Part shown: piece after piece, positions 35,493 through 43,665 of the stretch
Layout of the letters: each line of letters opens with the position of its first letter
Numbering within the stretch: position 1 is the stretch's first letter
Notes under the pieces: generated by a model
What the model saw: the letters and a program-made list of their open reading frames with translations, nothing else
What the model was told of the DNA's origin: nothing
Database searches by the model: none
Assembly: GCF_000238375.3 (NCBI RefSeq)
Contig: NZ_AHBZ03000027.1
Span: 496,001 to 560,000 of the forward strand
Direction: 5' to 3'
DNA length: 64,000 nt
Origin: Pseudoalteromonas citrea
GTDB lineage: Bacteria; Pseudomonadota; Gammaproteobacteria; Enterobacterales; Alteromonadaceae
Program-made: the position numbers and the translations under genes

Positions 35493-35972
35493 TTATCGTG
35501 ATAATAGTAAAGACGAGTTAATGGGGATAAAGTCATCACACGATTCAATCAATAAATTAGCGGTAAGCTTGGTCGCCCCGTACACCGTGCTTTTTACCTG
35601 GTATTGATTACGTAAATGCGCTAGTAAAATAGCAAAGTCACCATCACCAGACAGTAATATTACTTCATCGACACTTTTTGCTGCTTCAATCATATCGATT
35701 GTAATACCCACATCCCAATCTCCTTTTTTTGATCCGTCTTGACGTTGAATATAGGGCTTTAGTTTTACTTCAAAGCCTATAGCGCGCAAGATATTTTGAA
35801 ACTGGGTTTGTTTGTCGTCACCGCGATATGTTGCGTAAGCGTAGGCATGCTCTATTTGGCCATACTCTTTTGCTTGTGCCCAAAATGCATTGTAATCAAA
35901 ATTACCGCCCAAGGACTGTTTACAGGTGTAATAGATATTTTGTACATCGACAAAAATAGCAATTTTTTTCAT
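35493..35972 (-). CDS. NYN-domain (LabA/DUF88-type) putative ribonuclease
   Basis: The 159-residue protein is a single NYN/PIN-like domain. The first acidic cluster is FVDVQNIYY (Asp9, Asn12), the second DWDVGITIDM, and the third LLSGDGDFAILL, the typical NYN triad for metal-dependent RNA cleavage. Partners and target are unknown. It ends convergently with rhlE and has a 250-base upstream region with long inverted repeats. Confidence 0.85.
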   Translation of the reverse strand: MKKIAIFVDVQNIYYTCKQSLGGNFDYNAFWAQAKEYGQIEHAYAYATYRGDDKQTQFQNILRAIGFEVKLKPYIQRQDGSKKGDWDVGITIDMIEAAKSVDEVILLSGDGDFAILLAHLRNQYQVKSTVYGATKLTANLLIESCDDFIPINSSLLLSR

Positions 35973-36050
35973 ATTTTGATTTTATAAGTTTTTATACACG
36001 TATTCGCATACTGTAACAGAAGAAGCTGGTGGCATGATAAATAAATAGTG

Positions 36051-36084
36051 GTAAACCAGTATCGAGGTCTCAATACTGGTTTAC
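36051..36084. repeat. Long perfect inverted repeat
   Basis: GTAAACCAGTAT (36051-36062) and ATACTGGTTTAC (36073-36084) form a perfect 12-bp stem around a 10-base loop. It lacks a T-tract. It lies downstream of the chemoreceptor gene and upstream of the NYN gene, so it may be a terminator-like stem or a leader element. Confidence 0.7.
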
Positions 36085-36168
36085 AGTCAGGTGTTTCAGC
36101 TCAGGACAAAGGAGAAGTTGCTAAGTTAGATTCTTCGTAACTAAAATTTGCTTGTTTAAGGGGGAGTT

Positions 36169-36209
36169 GCAACCGGAGAAGGTGGCGCAGGCCCGCTTTC
36201 TCCTGTTGC
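36169..36209. repeat. Second inverted repeat after the chemoreceptor gene
   Basis: GCAACCGGAGAA (36169-36180) pairs with TTCTCCTGTTGC (36198-36209) with one mismatch around a GC-rich 17-base loop. Its position 15 bases past the chemoreceptor stop suggests a terminator without a clear U-run, or a small RNA element. Confidence 0.55.
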
Positions 36210-36224
36210 TCTCTTAAGCGAACT

Positions 36225-37859
36225 TTAGACTTTAAATTCACTGACTAAGTGATTGAGTTGATGTGACATTTCACTTAGGTTATGGCTAGATGCCTTTGTA
36301 TGCTCAGCCCCGGTTTCTGTTTGGCTTGCAACTTGTGCTATACCGCTCATACTATTGGCGATATCACTGGTATTCTGGGTTTGGATTTGTGCTGAGTTGG
36401 CAATTTCGATATTTATTTCGCTCAATGACTTTACGGCGGTATCGATTTTCTTCAAAGTATCGTTACATAAAGTACCTGTTTGTAAGCCTTGCTCAGTAGC
36501 CTGCTTACAGGTCTGCATTTCAGAGACCGTTGCCGATACGCCTTGATGTAACTTGGCTATGATGTTTTGAATATCATCTGTCGATTGCTGAGTACGCATA
36601 GCGAGCGTTCTCACTTCATCAGCGACTACCGCGAAGCCTCTACCTTGCTCACCTGCTCGGGCTGCTTCTATTGCGGCGTTTAATGCGAGTAGATTTGTTT
36701 GCTCTGCTACTTTATTGATCACATCCAGTACAGCACCAATTTCAGTTGATGACTGTTGCAGATCCGCGACTGCTTTTTCTGCCTGGGATACGCTGGCCGC
36801 GACTTTTTCTATAGCAGCCATATTCGATTGTAAATGTTCAATACCTTGGTCTGTTAACTTAGAAGAGTTTTGCGCTGTCTCTAGCGCGTATTGGGTTTGT
36901 GAATATACCGATTCAGACGAGTCACTTAAGGCAGTAATTTTATTCTGGACAGATTCAGTATCATTGTTTTGTTGTTTGATCCCAGTTTGTATTTGGTTTG
37001 TTACACAGGCTAATTCTTCAGCTTGCGACGCGAGAGAATGGGTATTTCCGTTAATATTGTTTAAAACATCGCGAAAATGTTGATTCATATTATTAAACGT
37101 TTTTGCCATGGTCGTTAACTCATCATTCCCCTGACTTTTGAGTTGAATGGTTAAGTCTTTGTCTTTTGTGATTTGTCCCATAGTTCGAGTCAATTTTGTT
37201 AGCGGTTTAGTAATATTTCTGGCAATTATGTGGGATAAAATGATCAAAAGGGTGATATATAGCAAAGTTTCTATGACTATTTGAATGAGTATTTCTTTAT
37301 AAGCTTGTTGCACGTCAGTCAAATATATACCAGTACCGATCGCCCAATTCCAGTGATTTAAACGATAAATGTATGAGGTTTTACTTTCTTGGTCATTTGA
37401 ACCTGGCTTTGGCCATAGGTACTCGACAAACCCTTGGCCATCGCGTTTTGCGGTATTGACGAAGTCTCTAAAAGCAGAAGAGATATAATCTTTAGAATGC
37501 AAAGTCATTGACTGACCGTTCAACTTTGGTTTTATTGGGTGACTTACCATATTCCCATCCAAGTCAAACATAAAAAAGTAACCAGATTGATCATACCTGG
37601 TTGCATTAACTAGTTGCTCAGCTTGCCGTCTTTGCTGTTCATCACTTAGAGTGTGGTTAGACTTTATTGCATTTAATTGAGAGTTTAGGGTGCCAACTAG
37701 GTTTTGTGCCTGAACCTTTCTTTCAGCGACCATTGTGGCTTCAAGTTTGTTAGCTGAGGTTAGCTGAATGCCAATAATTATGATACTGGCTAAAACGATA
37801 CTCAGTCTCAACTTATTTGCGACGCTTAGCAGACCTAAAAGGTGATTTACTTTTAACAT
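36225..37859 (-). CDS. Methyl-accepting chemotaxis protein with single Cache domain
   Basis: The 544-residue receptor has helix TM1 (about 18-36), a periplasmic sCache_2-type sensor (about 40-185; [21 protein letters not shown] and [13 protein letters not shown]), TM2 (about 188-208), HAMP (about 209-262) and the cytoplasmic signalling hairpin with [32 protein letters not shown] in the tip. No C-terminal CheR/CheB docking pentapeptide is present. The ligand cannot be named; single-Cache sensors often bind small carboxylates. It is a single gene with a long, gene-free region upstream. Confidence 0.93.
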   Translation of the reverse strand: MLKVNHLLGLLSVANKLRLSIVLASIIIIGIQLTSANKLEATMVAERKVQAQNLVGTLNSQLNAIKSNHTLSDEQQRRQAEQLVNATRYDQSGYFFMFDLDGNMVSHPIKPKLNGQSMTLHSKDYISSAFRDFVNTAKRDGQGFVEYLWPKPGSNDQESKTSYIYRLNHWNWAIGTGIYLTDVQQAYKEILIQIVIETLLYITLLIILSHIIARNITKPLTKLTRTMGQITKDKDLTIQLKSQGNDELTTMAKTFNNMNQHFRDVLNNINGNTHSLASQAEELACVTNQIQTGIKQQNNDTESVQNKITALSDSSESVYSQTQYALETAQNSSKLTDQGIEHLQSNMAAIEKVAASVSQAEKAVADLQQSSTEIGAVLDVINKVAEQTNLLALNAAIEAARAGEQGRGFAVVADEVRTLAMRTQQSTDDIQNIIAKLHQGVSATVSEMQTCKQATEQGLQTGTLCNDTLKKIDTAVKSLSEINIEIANSAQIQTQNTSDIANSMSGIAQVASQTETGAEHTKASSHNLSEMSHQLNHLVSEFKV

Positions 37860-38400
37860 AGATACCTACAACAAAATGGCTTTTAAAATACGAAACAGAC
37901 AGCGCTGTCAATTTGGCTGGAGTTTACCCATTAATGCGTATAAAGAAAGAGTAAACTGGCTGTTCCTAAAGTTAGCACTGTGTAGGGCATAACTATGTCA
38001 TTGATAATCAGTCTCATTATAGCCTTTGATTTTGTGTAAAGAAATGTAAACAGTCGAGGTTTTTAACATTGTCAAATTACAATATTTAATTAAAAAGTAT
38101 TGGTTTTAACTTTTAGGAAAGTGATAGATTATTCTAAGAAATTCAAAAAACATGGCATAAAAGTCTTTTTATATATGTTTTTATTAATAAAAATTAACTT
38201 GTTTAATTCTAACGTTAGAAATAGAAAAAGAGCTGGCTTTGTGTTTTTGGTACTTTATGGTTGGCTTATGAAAATATAGTTCTAATTACTAATCAAGCTT
38301 TTGTTTATTAATTAGGTCGTCTACCTAGAGTCTTGCTATTGCGTAAAACAAGACTCCAGTAAGAGGAGATACATTTTTATAACGTAATGCACTCGCTACT
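37860..38400. other. Gene-free, AT-rich stretch
   Basis: No convincing frame on either strand. It holds the chemoreceptor promoter and the 3' side of the DsbB-like gene. Two short symmetric elements are present: a 14-base palindrome TTCTAACGTTAGAA (38207-38220) and an 8-bp inverted repeat GAGTCTTG/CAAGACTC (38328-38335, 38349-38356) with a 13-base loop, the latter a possible hairpin after the DsbB-like gene. I see nothing else. Confidence 0.6.
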
Positions 38401-38796
38401 TTAAGATGGCTTTTGCTTAATAATTAGTGCGACTAAACCCGTAATGATGATTAATGCAAATCCTGACAATAAAAAAGGGTCAATTGCTAGATTTTCGTTG
38501 AATGAAAACTGACCTGAAGATATTTTTTTCCAGCCCATAAAGTGTTGATTGGCAGCGACAACAGCACCAAAAAAGCCAATAACCAATGCCATATATTTAG
38601 TTACCCAATGTGTTGAGAATGGGAGAAGGAGGAGGATCCCTAACATCCCTATTACTGAACGCTGCACTCTACAGTAGGGGCACACGTAAACTGCGCCCAT
38701 TAGTTCAACGGTCCAAGCTACTAAAGAGATCATGACTGCAATACATGCAATAACGCGGGTGTTTTTAGTATATGTATTCAGATCGAGAATTGTCAT
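38401..38796 (-). CDS. Half-size DsbB-like membrane protein (CPYC motif)
   Basis: The 131-residue protein has four predicted helices (about 14-33, 45-60, 65-85, 108-127). VYVCPYCRVQRSVIGMLGILLLLP resembles the first periplasmic loop and helix of DsbB (C-x-x-C-x-x-Q/E-R), the pair that oxidises quinone-linked DsbA-type partners. The second Cys pair of DsbB is absent (loop after helix 3 has none), so it cannot run the standard relay; it may be a redox or metal-binding relative. A Zur-like box lies 38 bases upstream. The family name is tentative. Confidence 0.6.
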   Translation of the reverse strand: MTILDLNTYTKNTRVIACIAVMISLVAWTVELMGAVYVCPYCRVQRSVIGMLGILLLLPFSTHWVTKYMALVIGFFGAVVAANQHFMGWKKISSGQFSFNENLAIDPFLLSGFALIIITGLVALIIKQKPS

Positions 38797-39191
38797 TTTT
38801 TCCTATTCTTCGCAAAACAAAAATATCAATATAACGTTATGGTATAACATATTCTTTATTGATGCAAAGGTGAGTCTCTGTGGCATAGCGCCTTTACCCT
38901 GAGGAACTTAAGATTATAATCTACTCACTCTCGATTGTGATATAGATGGACAAAAGCGGTGAAGCAGTCAAACATGTGTTCGACTGTCACTTTCCAAGGT
39001 ACTTTCTATGATAGATGTGGAGCCATGGTTACTGATATTTTTCAAGGAGCCTTGTTTAGACTGACCAACTGGGCCACAAGTCAATGACTTCGCCTGATAT
39101 AATGAGCTCTCTTATGGTTTTAATCGTGAGGGCTTAAATAGCGTACCGTTTGAAGTGAAGTCGGTACATTATTGATTGCTGAAAACATATT
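38797..39191. other. Gene-free stretch upstream of the DsbB-like gene
   Basis: It contains the Zur-like box (38835-38849) near its left side. To the right I see only interrupted frames. A 6-bp inverted repeat GTACCG/CGGTAC lies near 39143-39168, just past the zapE stop on the minus strand. A degenerate coding remnant is conceivable but not recognisable. Confidence 0.5.
38835..38849 (-). promoter_or_regulatory. Putative Zur box upstream of the DsbB-like gene
   Basis: On the minus strand the sequence reads TGTTATACCATAACG, agreeing at about 12 of 14 defined positions with TGTTATANTATAACA. It lies 38 bases before the ATG at 38796, in promoter position. Confidence 0.45.
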
Positions 39192-40310
39192 TTACCCCGT
39201 TACGGCTCGGCATTTCTTTCTTAAGTGATTTAATGACCAGTTTTGCATTTCTACCAAGCGACTTTTGGTTCGTTCAAACTCAAATGCCAACTGTTTGCCA
39301 ACATAAAGAGATTGTAGCGCGACTTCACAATGAAGAATGATAAGGCAACCTTGATCATAATACTCATCTACTAAGGCGATGAAGCGCCGTGCTTCATCAT
39401 CAAGCTGGTGAGCCGCAACAGCGCTTTTTTCCCGTTTGTATCCATCTTCAACGCCTTGTACGGTAATGCTATCGATAGCATTACTCCCCATTTGTGGGAC
39501 GTTCTTAATCATTAAAATCGCAAAGCGCTGTGCTAATTCTATATAATCAGCAGTGGCTCTAGGTGCAGAGCAAATAGGCACGAAGTCGAAGGCAATGGCA
39601 TTATTTATGAACCCTAGTGTGGCTATTTCACGGTTACAAATTGTGATTGTTTTAAATGACCCCGAGTTGTTCAGTGGTGACGTGATCAGATCATGTAGCA
39701 TACAATCAAACAGAGGCTCGTCACCAACTGATATATAGCATGGGTTAAATCCTTGGCTAAACCTATGGTCAGTTGGACCATATATGCCGATCACTTCACA
39801 GTGGCAATGAATAAGTTTGATGGTAGGTAAAAACCTGTCACGTTGCAGCCCATTTTTGTAAAGAGTGTCTGGTTGACAGTTTGAAGTGGCAATAAGTACA
39901 ACGCCTGAGTCAAATAGTGCCTCAAATAATCCTGCCATGATCATGGCATCACCAATATCTGAAACAAAGAACTCATCAAAACATAACACTTTCGTTTTTT
40001 TTGCCCAGCTTTTGGCAATTACTTGCAATGGTTCATGAGTGCCTTGTATATCATTTAAGGATTGATGAACTAAGGCCATAAAGTGATGAAAATGAACACG
40101 CTGCTTTGGTATATTTGTTAGTGTGTCGAAGAATAAATCCATTAGCATACTTTTACCTCGGCCAACTGGGCCGTGCAAGTAAGCACCTTTGGTAGGGTTA
40201 CCTGAATAGAGGTCTTGTTGTAAATTGGCTAAGTAATTGAGGGCGTTTAGCTGTGCATCATCACTGTTAAGTTCGCCCGACTGTATTAGATTTAGATAGT
40301 GTTTGTGCAT
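39192..40310 (-). CDS. zapE: ZapE, AFG1-type ATPase of cell division
   Basis: The 372-residue P-loop ATPase has Walker A GPVGRGKS (47-54), Walker B VLCFDEFF, sensor ATSNC and the AFG1 signature FHHFM. In E. coli ZapE acts at the late division septum in stress or low-oxygen growth. The length is typical. It stands alone and divergent from the Crp/Fnr operon. Confidence 0.9.
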   Translation of the reverse strand: MHKHYLNLIQSGELNSDDAQLNALNYLANLQQDLYSGNPTKGAYLHGPVGRGKSMLMDLFFDTLTNIPKQRVHFHHFMALVHQSLNDIQGTHEPLQVIAKSWAKKTKVLCFDEFFVSDIGDAMIMAGLFEALFDSGVVLIATSNCQPDTLYKNGLQRDRFLPTIKLIHCHCEVIGIYGPTDHRFSQGFNPCYISVGDEPLFDCMLHDLITSPLNNSGSFKTITICNREIATLGFINNAIAFDFVPICSAPRATADYIELAQRFAILMIKNVPQMGSNAIDSITVQGVEDGYKREKSAVAAHQLDDEARRFIALVDEYYDQGCLIILHCEVALQSLYVGKQLAFEFERTKSRLVEMQNWSLNHLRKKCRAVTG

Positions 40311-40409
40311 TGGTAGAGAAAAACCATTATTTTATAGTATTAGAGCATATTCAGAGGTGTTAACCTAGCGCCAGTTTACGAGATTAAACCGAACAATCAA
40401 GGATGTATT

Positions 40410-41006
40410 ATGCTAGAAGCTTATGCACATATGCGACGGGTTATGACTGCCCTTTCACCAATGGGCGACGAAACTTGGCAACAGTTGCTGTTGTGTTGCA
40501 AAGTAATTAAAAAAAAGAAGGGAGCGCATTTATACCCCTTTGCTGAAGTACCCAAAAGCTATTGTTTTATGCATTCAGGAATAGCAAGGCTATATGCCTG
40601 TGATGACTTAGGCCAAGAATATAACAAACGTTTCTTTAATGATGGGCAATTTCCGGGTGTGATGAGTGCATTACATTTAAACGAGAGTGTCGAGCAAGGT
40701 ATTGAATGTTTGACAGACTCAGAGTTGATAGAGATAGATTTTAAGTTATATCGTTCAGTGCTATTTGAAAACACCGAGTTGATGGCTTATCAAATTAAAT
40801 ACTTAGAAAAAAATTGGTTATTAGATAAAGATCAACGAGAAATTTTATTAGTACAACAAGATGCAACAGCACGGTATTTGTTGTTCTTAAATCATTCTCC
40901 AGAGCTCGCAAGGGCGATACCACAGTACCACTTAGCCTCGCATTTAGGTATTTCAGCGACGCAATTGAGCCGGATCAGAAAAACCTTAAACTTTGTGAAT
41001 AATTAG
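40410..41006 (+). CDS. Crp/Fnr-family transcriptional regulator
   Basis: The 198-residue regulator has a cyclic-nucleotide-binding-type beta-roll (about 20-120; YCFMHSGIARLYACDDLGQEYNKRFF) and a C-terminal winged helix (about 150-198: YHLASHLGISATQLSRIRK). The cAMP-binding RxS pocket is absent, and no Cys cluster for iron-sulfur sensing is seen. It begins at ATG with AAGGATGT upstream. It heads a run of four plus-strand genes; the 81-base gap to the next leaves room for a separate promoter, so it may regulate them rather than be strictly co-transcribed. Confidence 0.85.
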   Translation: MLEAYAHMRRVMTALSPMGDETWQQLLLCCKVIKKKKGAHLYPFAEVPKSYCFMHSGIARLYACDDLGQEYNKRFFNDGQFPGVMSALHLNESVEQGIECLTDSELIEIDFKLYRSVLFENTELMAYQIKYLEKNWLLDKDQREILLVQQDATARYLLFLNHSPELARAIPQYHLASHLGISATQLSRIRKTLNFVNN

Positions 41007-41087
41007 AGCTTTATTTACATAGGTAAATGAACGTTGCTGTGCGTCTTCATATAATTTCTTCATCGAAACGAGATAAAGGAAATAGTT

Positions 41088-41726
41088 ATGAATACTGAGT
41101 TAAATGTTTCACAAAGCCTTACTTGGCGCTATGCAGCACGGCGCTTCTCAGATAAAAAAGTGTCTCAAACGGCGTTAGAGCAACTACTAACAATGACTGG
41201 CTTAAGTGCATCTTCTTACGGTTTACAGCCATATAAAATTATTGTTATTGAAAATCCAAAAATCAAAGAGTCATTATTAGCACACAGTTATGAACAAAAG
41301 AAAGTAGCCGCTAATAGCCATTTGTTAGTGCTTGCAGCAGACATGTCTAACGTCGTGACTATGGTGTCAAGTTACATGCAAAGTTTGGCAAAAACCACAG
41401 GGATAACCGCGTTACAGCAACAAGCTATGCGAGAAAATATGTTGGCTAGCTTGGCCAATATGGACCCCGAACAGCAGTTCCAATGGGCAAGTGCACAAGT
41501 AAACATCGCTTTAGGTACATTACTTGTATCGGCAGCAAGTCTTGGCATCGATAGCTGCCCAATTGGGGGGATTGATGGCCGTGGGTACGATGAAGTGTTG
41601 GCATTGCCCGAGCGTAACTTGAGAACGGTGATTACGGTACCAATTGGTTATCGGCATGAAGACGATGTGAGTGCTAACGCGACCAAGGTCAGAAAAGCGC
41701 TTCATGAATTGATTGTAGAGATATAA
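41088..41726 (+). CDS. NAD(P)H-dependent nitroreductase-family flavoprotein
   Basis: The 212-residue FMN oxidoreductase opens with RYAARRFSDKKVS (phosphate-binding Arg pair) and continues with SASSYGLQPYKIIV, the family FMN contact, and GIDSCPIGGIDG and VPIGYRHEDD at the end. Members reduce nitroaromatics, quinones or other electrophiles. AAGGAAATAGTT before the ATG is a good ribosome-binding site. It is probably in an operon with the DMT transporter and acetyltransferase (2-base gap, then overlap). Confidence 0.9.
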   Translation: MNTELNVSQSLTWRYAARRFSDKKVSQTALEQLLTMTGLSASSYGLQPYKIIVIENPKIKESLLAHSYEQKKVAANSHLLVLAADMSNVVTMVSSYMQSLAKTTGITALQQQAMRENMLASLANMDPEQQFQWASAQVNIALGTLLVSAASLGIDSCPIGGIDGRGYDEVLALPERNLRTVITVPIGYRHEDDVSANATKVRKALHELIVEI

Positions 41727-41728
41727 GT

Positions 41729-42181
41729 ATGTTGTATGTATTGCTAGCCTGTTTAGCTGGTGCAGCGATTGCGCTGCAATCGAGTATGAACGCGATGTTG
41801 GGAGTCTTATTAAAAAGTCCGATACTGGCAACGACCTGTGCATTTTTAGTCAGCGGGTGTTATGCCTTTGTCGTCTATGCAACGACCGAGCGACCTTCTA
41901 TAGACGCGGATGTGTTAGCAAAGGTTCCTTGGTATCTATGGACGATTGGTGGGCTATTTAGCGTTGTTGGAGTTGGACTAAGTTATTTCTTAATACCAAA
42001 AATGGGGATTGGCAATCTTATGTCGTTGGTACTGACGGGCCAATTATTAATGGCGATGGTGATCAATCATTTTGGTTGGTTTGGCGCTAAGCCGAGTGTT
42101 GTGACACTCACAAAGGTGGCCGGTATTTTTGCGTTATTAATCGGCATATATTTAGTAAATAAAGGCAGTAATTATGGTTAA
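41729..42181 (+). CDS. DUF606/YdcZ-type small transporter
   Basis: The 150-residue protein has five predicted membrane helices and a strong DUF606 (DMT superfamily) look: LAGAAIALQSSMNAMLGVLLKSP at the N-terminus and GQLLMAMVINHFGWFG in the middle. These short members work as dimers of one repeat. It starts 2 bases after the nitroreductase stop and overlaps the acetyltransferase by 8 bases, so it is translationally coupled. The substrate is not known. Confidence 0.85.
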   Translation: MLYVLLACLAGAAIALQSSMNAMLGVLLKSPILATTCAFLVSGCYAFVVYATTERPSIDADVLAKVPWYLWTIGGLFSVVGVGLSYFLIPKMGIGNLMSLVLTGQLLMAMVINHFGWFGAKPSVVTLTKVAGIFALLIGIYLVNKGSNYG

Positions 42182-42851
42182 GCACGCTTTAAAGGAAAAT
42201 GTGGCGCATTTAGTATCGTTGTGGCATAGCTATGGTGGTGTTGTTAAAAAAGAGGGAATATATCGTCATGAACAGTGGCCTCATAAAGCGTGGAGTGTTG
42301 ACCAAGAAATTAATGAATCAGTCTCCAGTCTACGTTTAAATCGCACAAACACACCATTAGGGTGGAAATATTTTACTTTTGATAGTGAGCAACCTAGAGA
42401 AGCTGTATCGTCTTTAGTCGCAATGCATAAATCAATTACGGATGTTAAAGACATTTTTGAAGATGCAAGTATCAAAGAAGTAGTCAGTGAAAAAGAACTC
42501 GCAGAATGGGTCACTTTAGGCAGTGAAGGATTTGGTTATCAGATTGATATATCGCCTATCTTACGTGTATTTTCACAAGCGCGTTCACGCTTATATTTTA
42601 TAATGAGTGATGAAATCGCAGTGGGTACAGTTATGACGTGGACAGAAGGTCGCGATGTAGGCATTCATCAAATGGCAATAACACAAGCAGGACGCGGTAA
42701 AGGACTTGCTGGGAAAGCATTAGTGCAGTTAGAGCGCATAGCGCGTTTTCACGGAGCACAAACATTGTCGCTACAGGCGTCTAAGAAAGGGTTTAAGATA
42801 TATGCAGGGGCGGGCTTTTCGCCCCTTGGGTATATCTCAAGTTATTTATAA
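42174..42851 (+). CDS. GNAT-family N-acetyltransferase
   Basis: The 225-residue protein carries a C-terminal GNAT domain (about 95-225), with motif A in MAITQAGRGKGLAGKAL and motif B in GFKIYAGAGFSPLG. The N-terminal half has no clear match. Substrate unknown. Its last 10 bases overlap the glutathione S-transferase gene on the other strand. Confidence 0.85.
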   Translation: MVKHALKENVAHLVSLWHSYGGVVKKEGIYRHEQWPHKAWSVDQEINESVSSLRLNRTNTPLGWKYFTFDSEQPREAVSSLVAMHKSITDVKDIFEDASIKEVVSEKELAEWVTLGSEGFGYQIDISPILRVFSQARSRLYFIMSDEIAVGTVMTWTEGRDVGIHQMAITQAGRGKGLAGKALVQLERIARFHGAQTLSLQASKKGFKIYAGAGFSPLGYISSYL

Positions 42852-43477
42852 ATCGTGAGGTCTGTTTCTTCGAATTCGCAGACACTTGCAATTGCTGGGT
42901 GTTTAGCAAGATTCTTTAAATAACGGTTTAAGTTTGTGAAGCTAAGCGGCGGCTTATCTATTTCGTCAGCCCAAACACAAAGCATAAACATATAGCAATC
43001 ACATACAGTAAATTGATCATTAACTAGGTAGCTATTGTTACCCAGTTTTTGATCTAAAATTGCTAGCGCGTCACTTATCCGAGATTGCTGAGTTTTAATA
43101 ATATCGTCATACATAATGGCATTTTGGGTGTGTCGCTCTGGGTAAAAATACACCATTAATTCATTTTGTAATGTACCGGTTAAGTACATTAGCCACTGGT
43201 AAAACTCAGCCTTGTCTTGTGGTGCTTCAGGGATCAGGTGCTTCTCAGGGTGCTTTTCACACAAGTACAAACATATGGCTGCGCTTTCACATAAAATAAA
43301 GTCATCATCAACGAGTGTTGGGATGCGACCTGTTGGGTTTAAGCGTAAATACTGCGCCGATTTTTGTGCGACTTTTTTTCTGTCTACGAGTTCAAGTTGA
43401 AATGGTACTTCTAAGGCTTTTAAAACAAAGTGTGGGGCAAGACTGGCATTACGAGGATAATAAAAAAGTGTATACAT
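42842..43477 (-). CDS. Glutathione S-transferase family protein
   Basis: The 211-residue protein has a thioredoxin-like N-domain (about 1-80; LFYYPRNASLAPHFVLKALEVPF, NPTGRIPTLVDDDFILCESAAICLYL, with the Pro-cis loop and ESAA glutathione-binding residues) and a helical C-domain (about 90-205). It should conjugate glutathione to electrophiles, which fits beside a nitroreductase. The catalytic residue is probably Tyr7 or Ser10-equivalent, not certain. Ends tail-to-tail with the acetyltransferase. Confidence 0.9.
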   Translation of the reverse strand: MYTLFYYPRNASLAPHFVLKALEVPFQLELVDRKKVAQKSAQYLRLNPTGRIPTLVDDDFILCESAAICLYLCEKHPEKHLIPEAPQDKAEFYQWLMYLTGTLQNELMVYFYPERHTQNAIMYDDIIKTQQSRISDALAILDQKLGNNSYLVNDQFTVCDCYMFMLCVWADEIDKPPLSFTNLNRYLKNLAKHPAIASVCEFEETDLTIYK

Positions 43478-43629
43478 AAATTACCTTTGTGATTTATTTA
43501 AATGTTTCATACGAAACCTAAGCTCCTTTTTAGCAATTTCTCTCCATCAACTTTAGGAGAGTGGCTGCCATTTAACAAATTATTAAGGGTTCCTTTTTTT
43601 AGTTAATACAATATGCTTAGCCTAGAAAC

Positions 43630-43656
43630 AAAAATGCCAGCGTTAGCTGGCATTTT
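43630..43656 (-). terminator. Terminator after the AbgT transporter gene
   Basis: Stem AAAAATGCCAGC / GCTGGCATTTT with loop GTTA, 10 bases beyond the transporter stop, followed in the minus direction by a T-run. Confidence 0.88.
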
Positions 43657-43665
43657 CTTACTACA

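Noticed and set aside
36085..36224. Possible glycine-type riboswitch after the chemoreceptor gene
   Set aside because: GGAGAA and CAGG-like pieces are present, but the conserved order of the aptamer is missing and no suitable downstream gene lies on the plus strand.
38207..38220. 14-base palindrome TTCTAACGTTAGAA as an operator
   Set aside because: Several 14-base palindromes are expected by chance in 64 kb, and it has no second copy near a gene start.
38797..39191. Possible transposase remnant (LTNWA-like translation near 39050)
   Set aside because: Only a few residues fit, several stops interrupt all frames, and no terminal repeats are seen.
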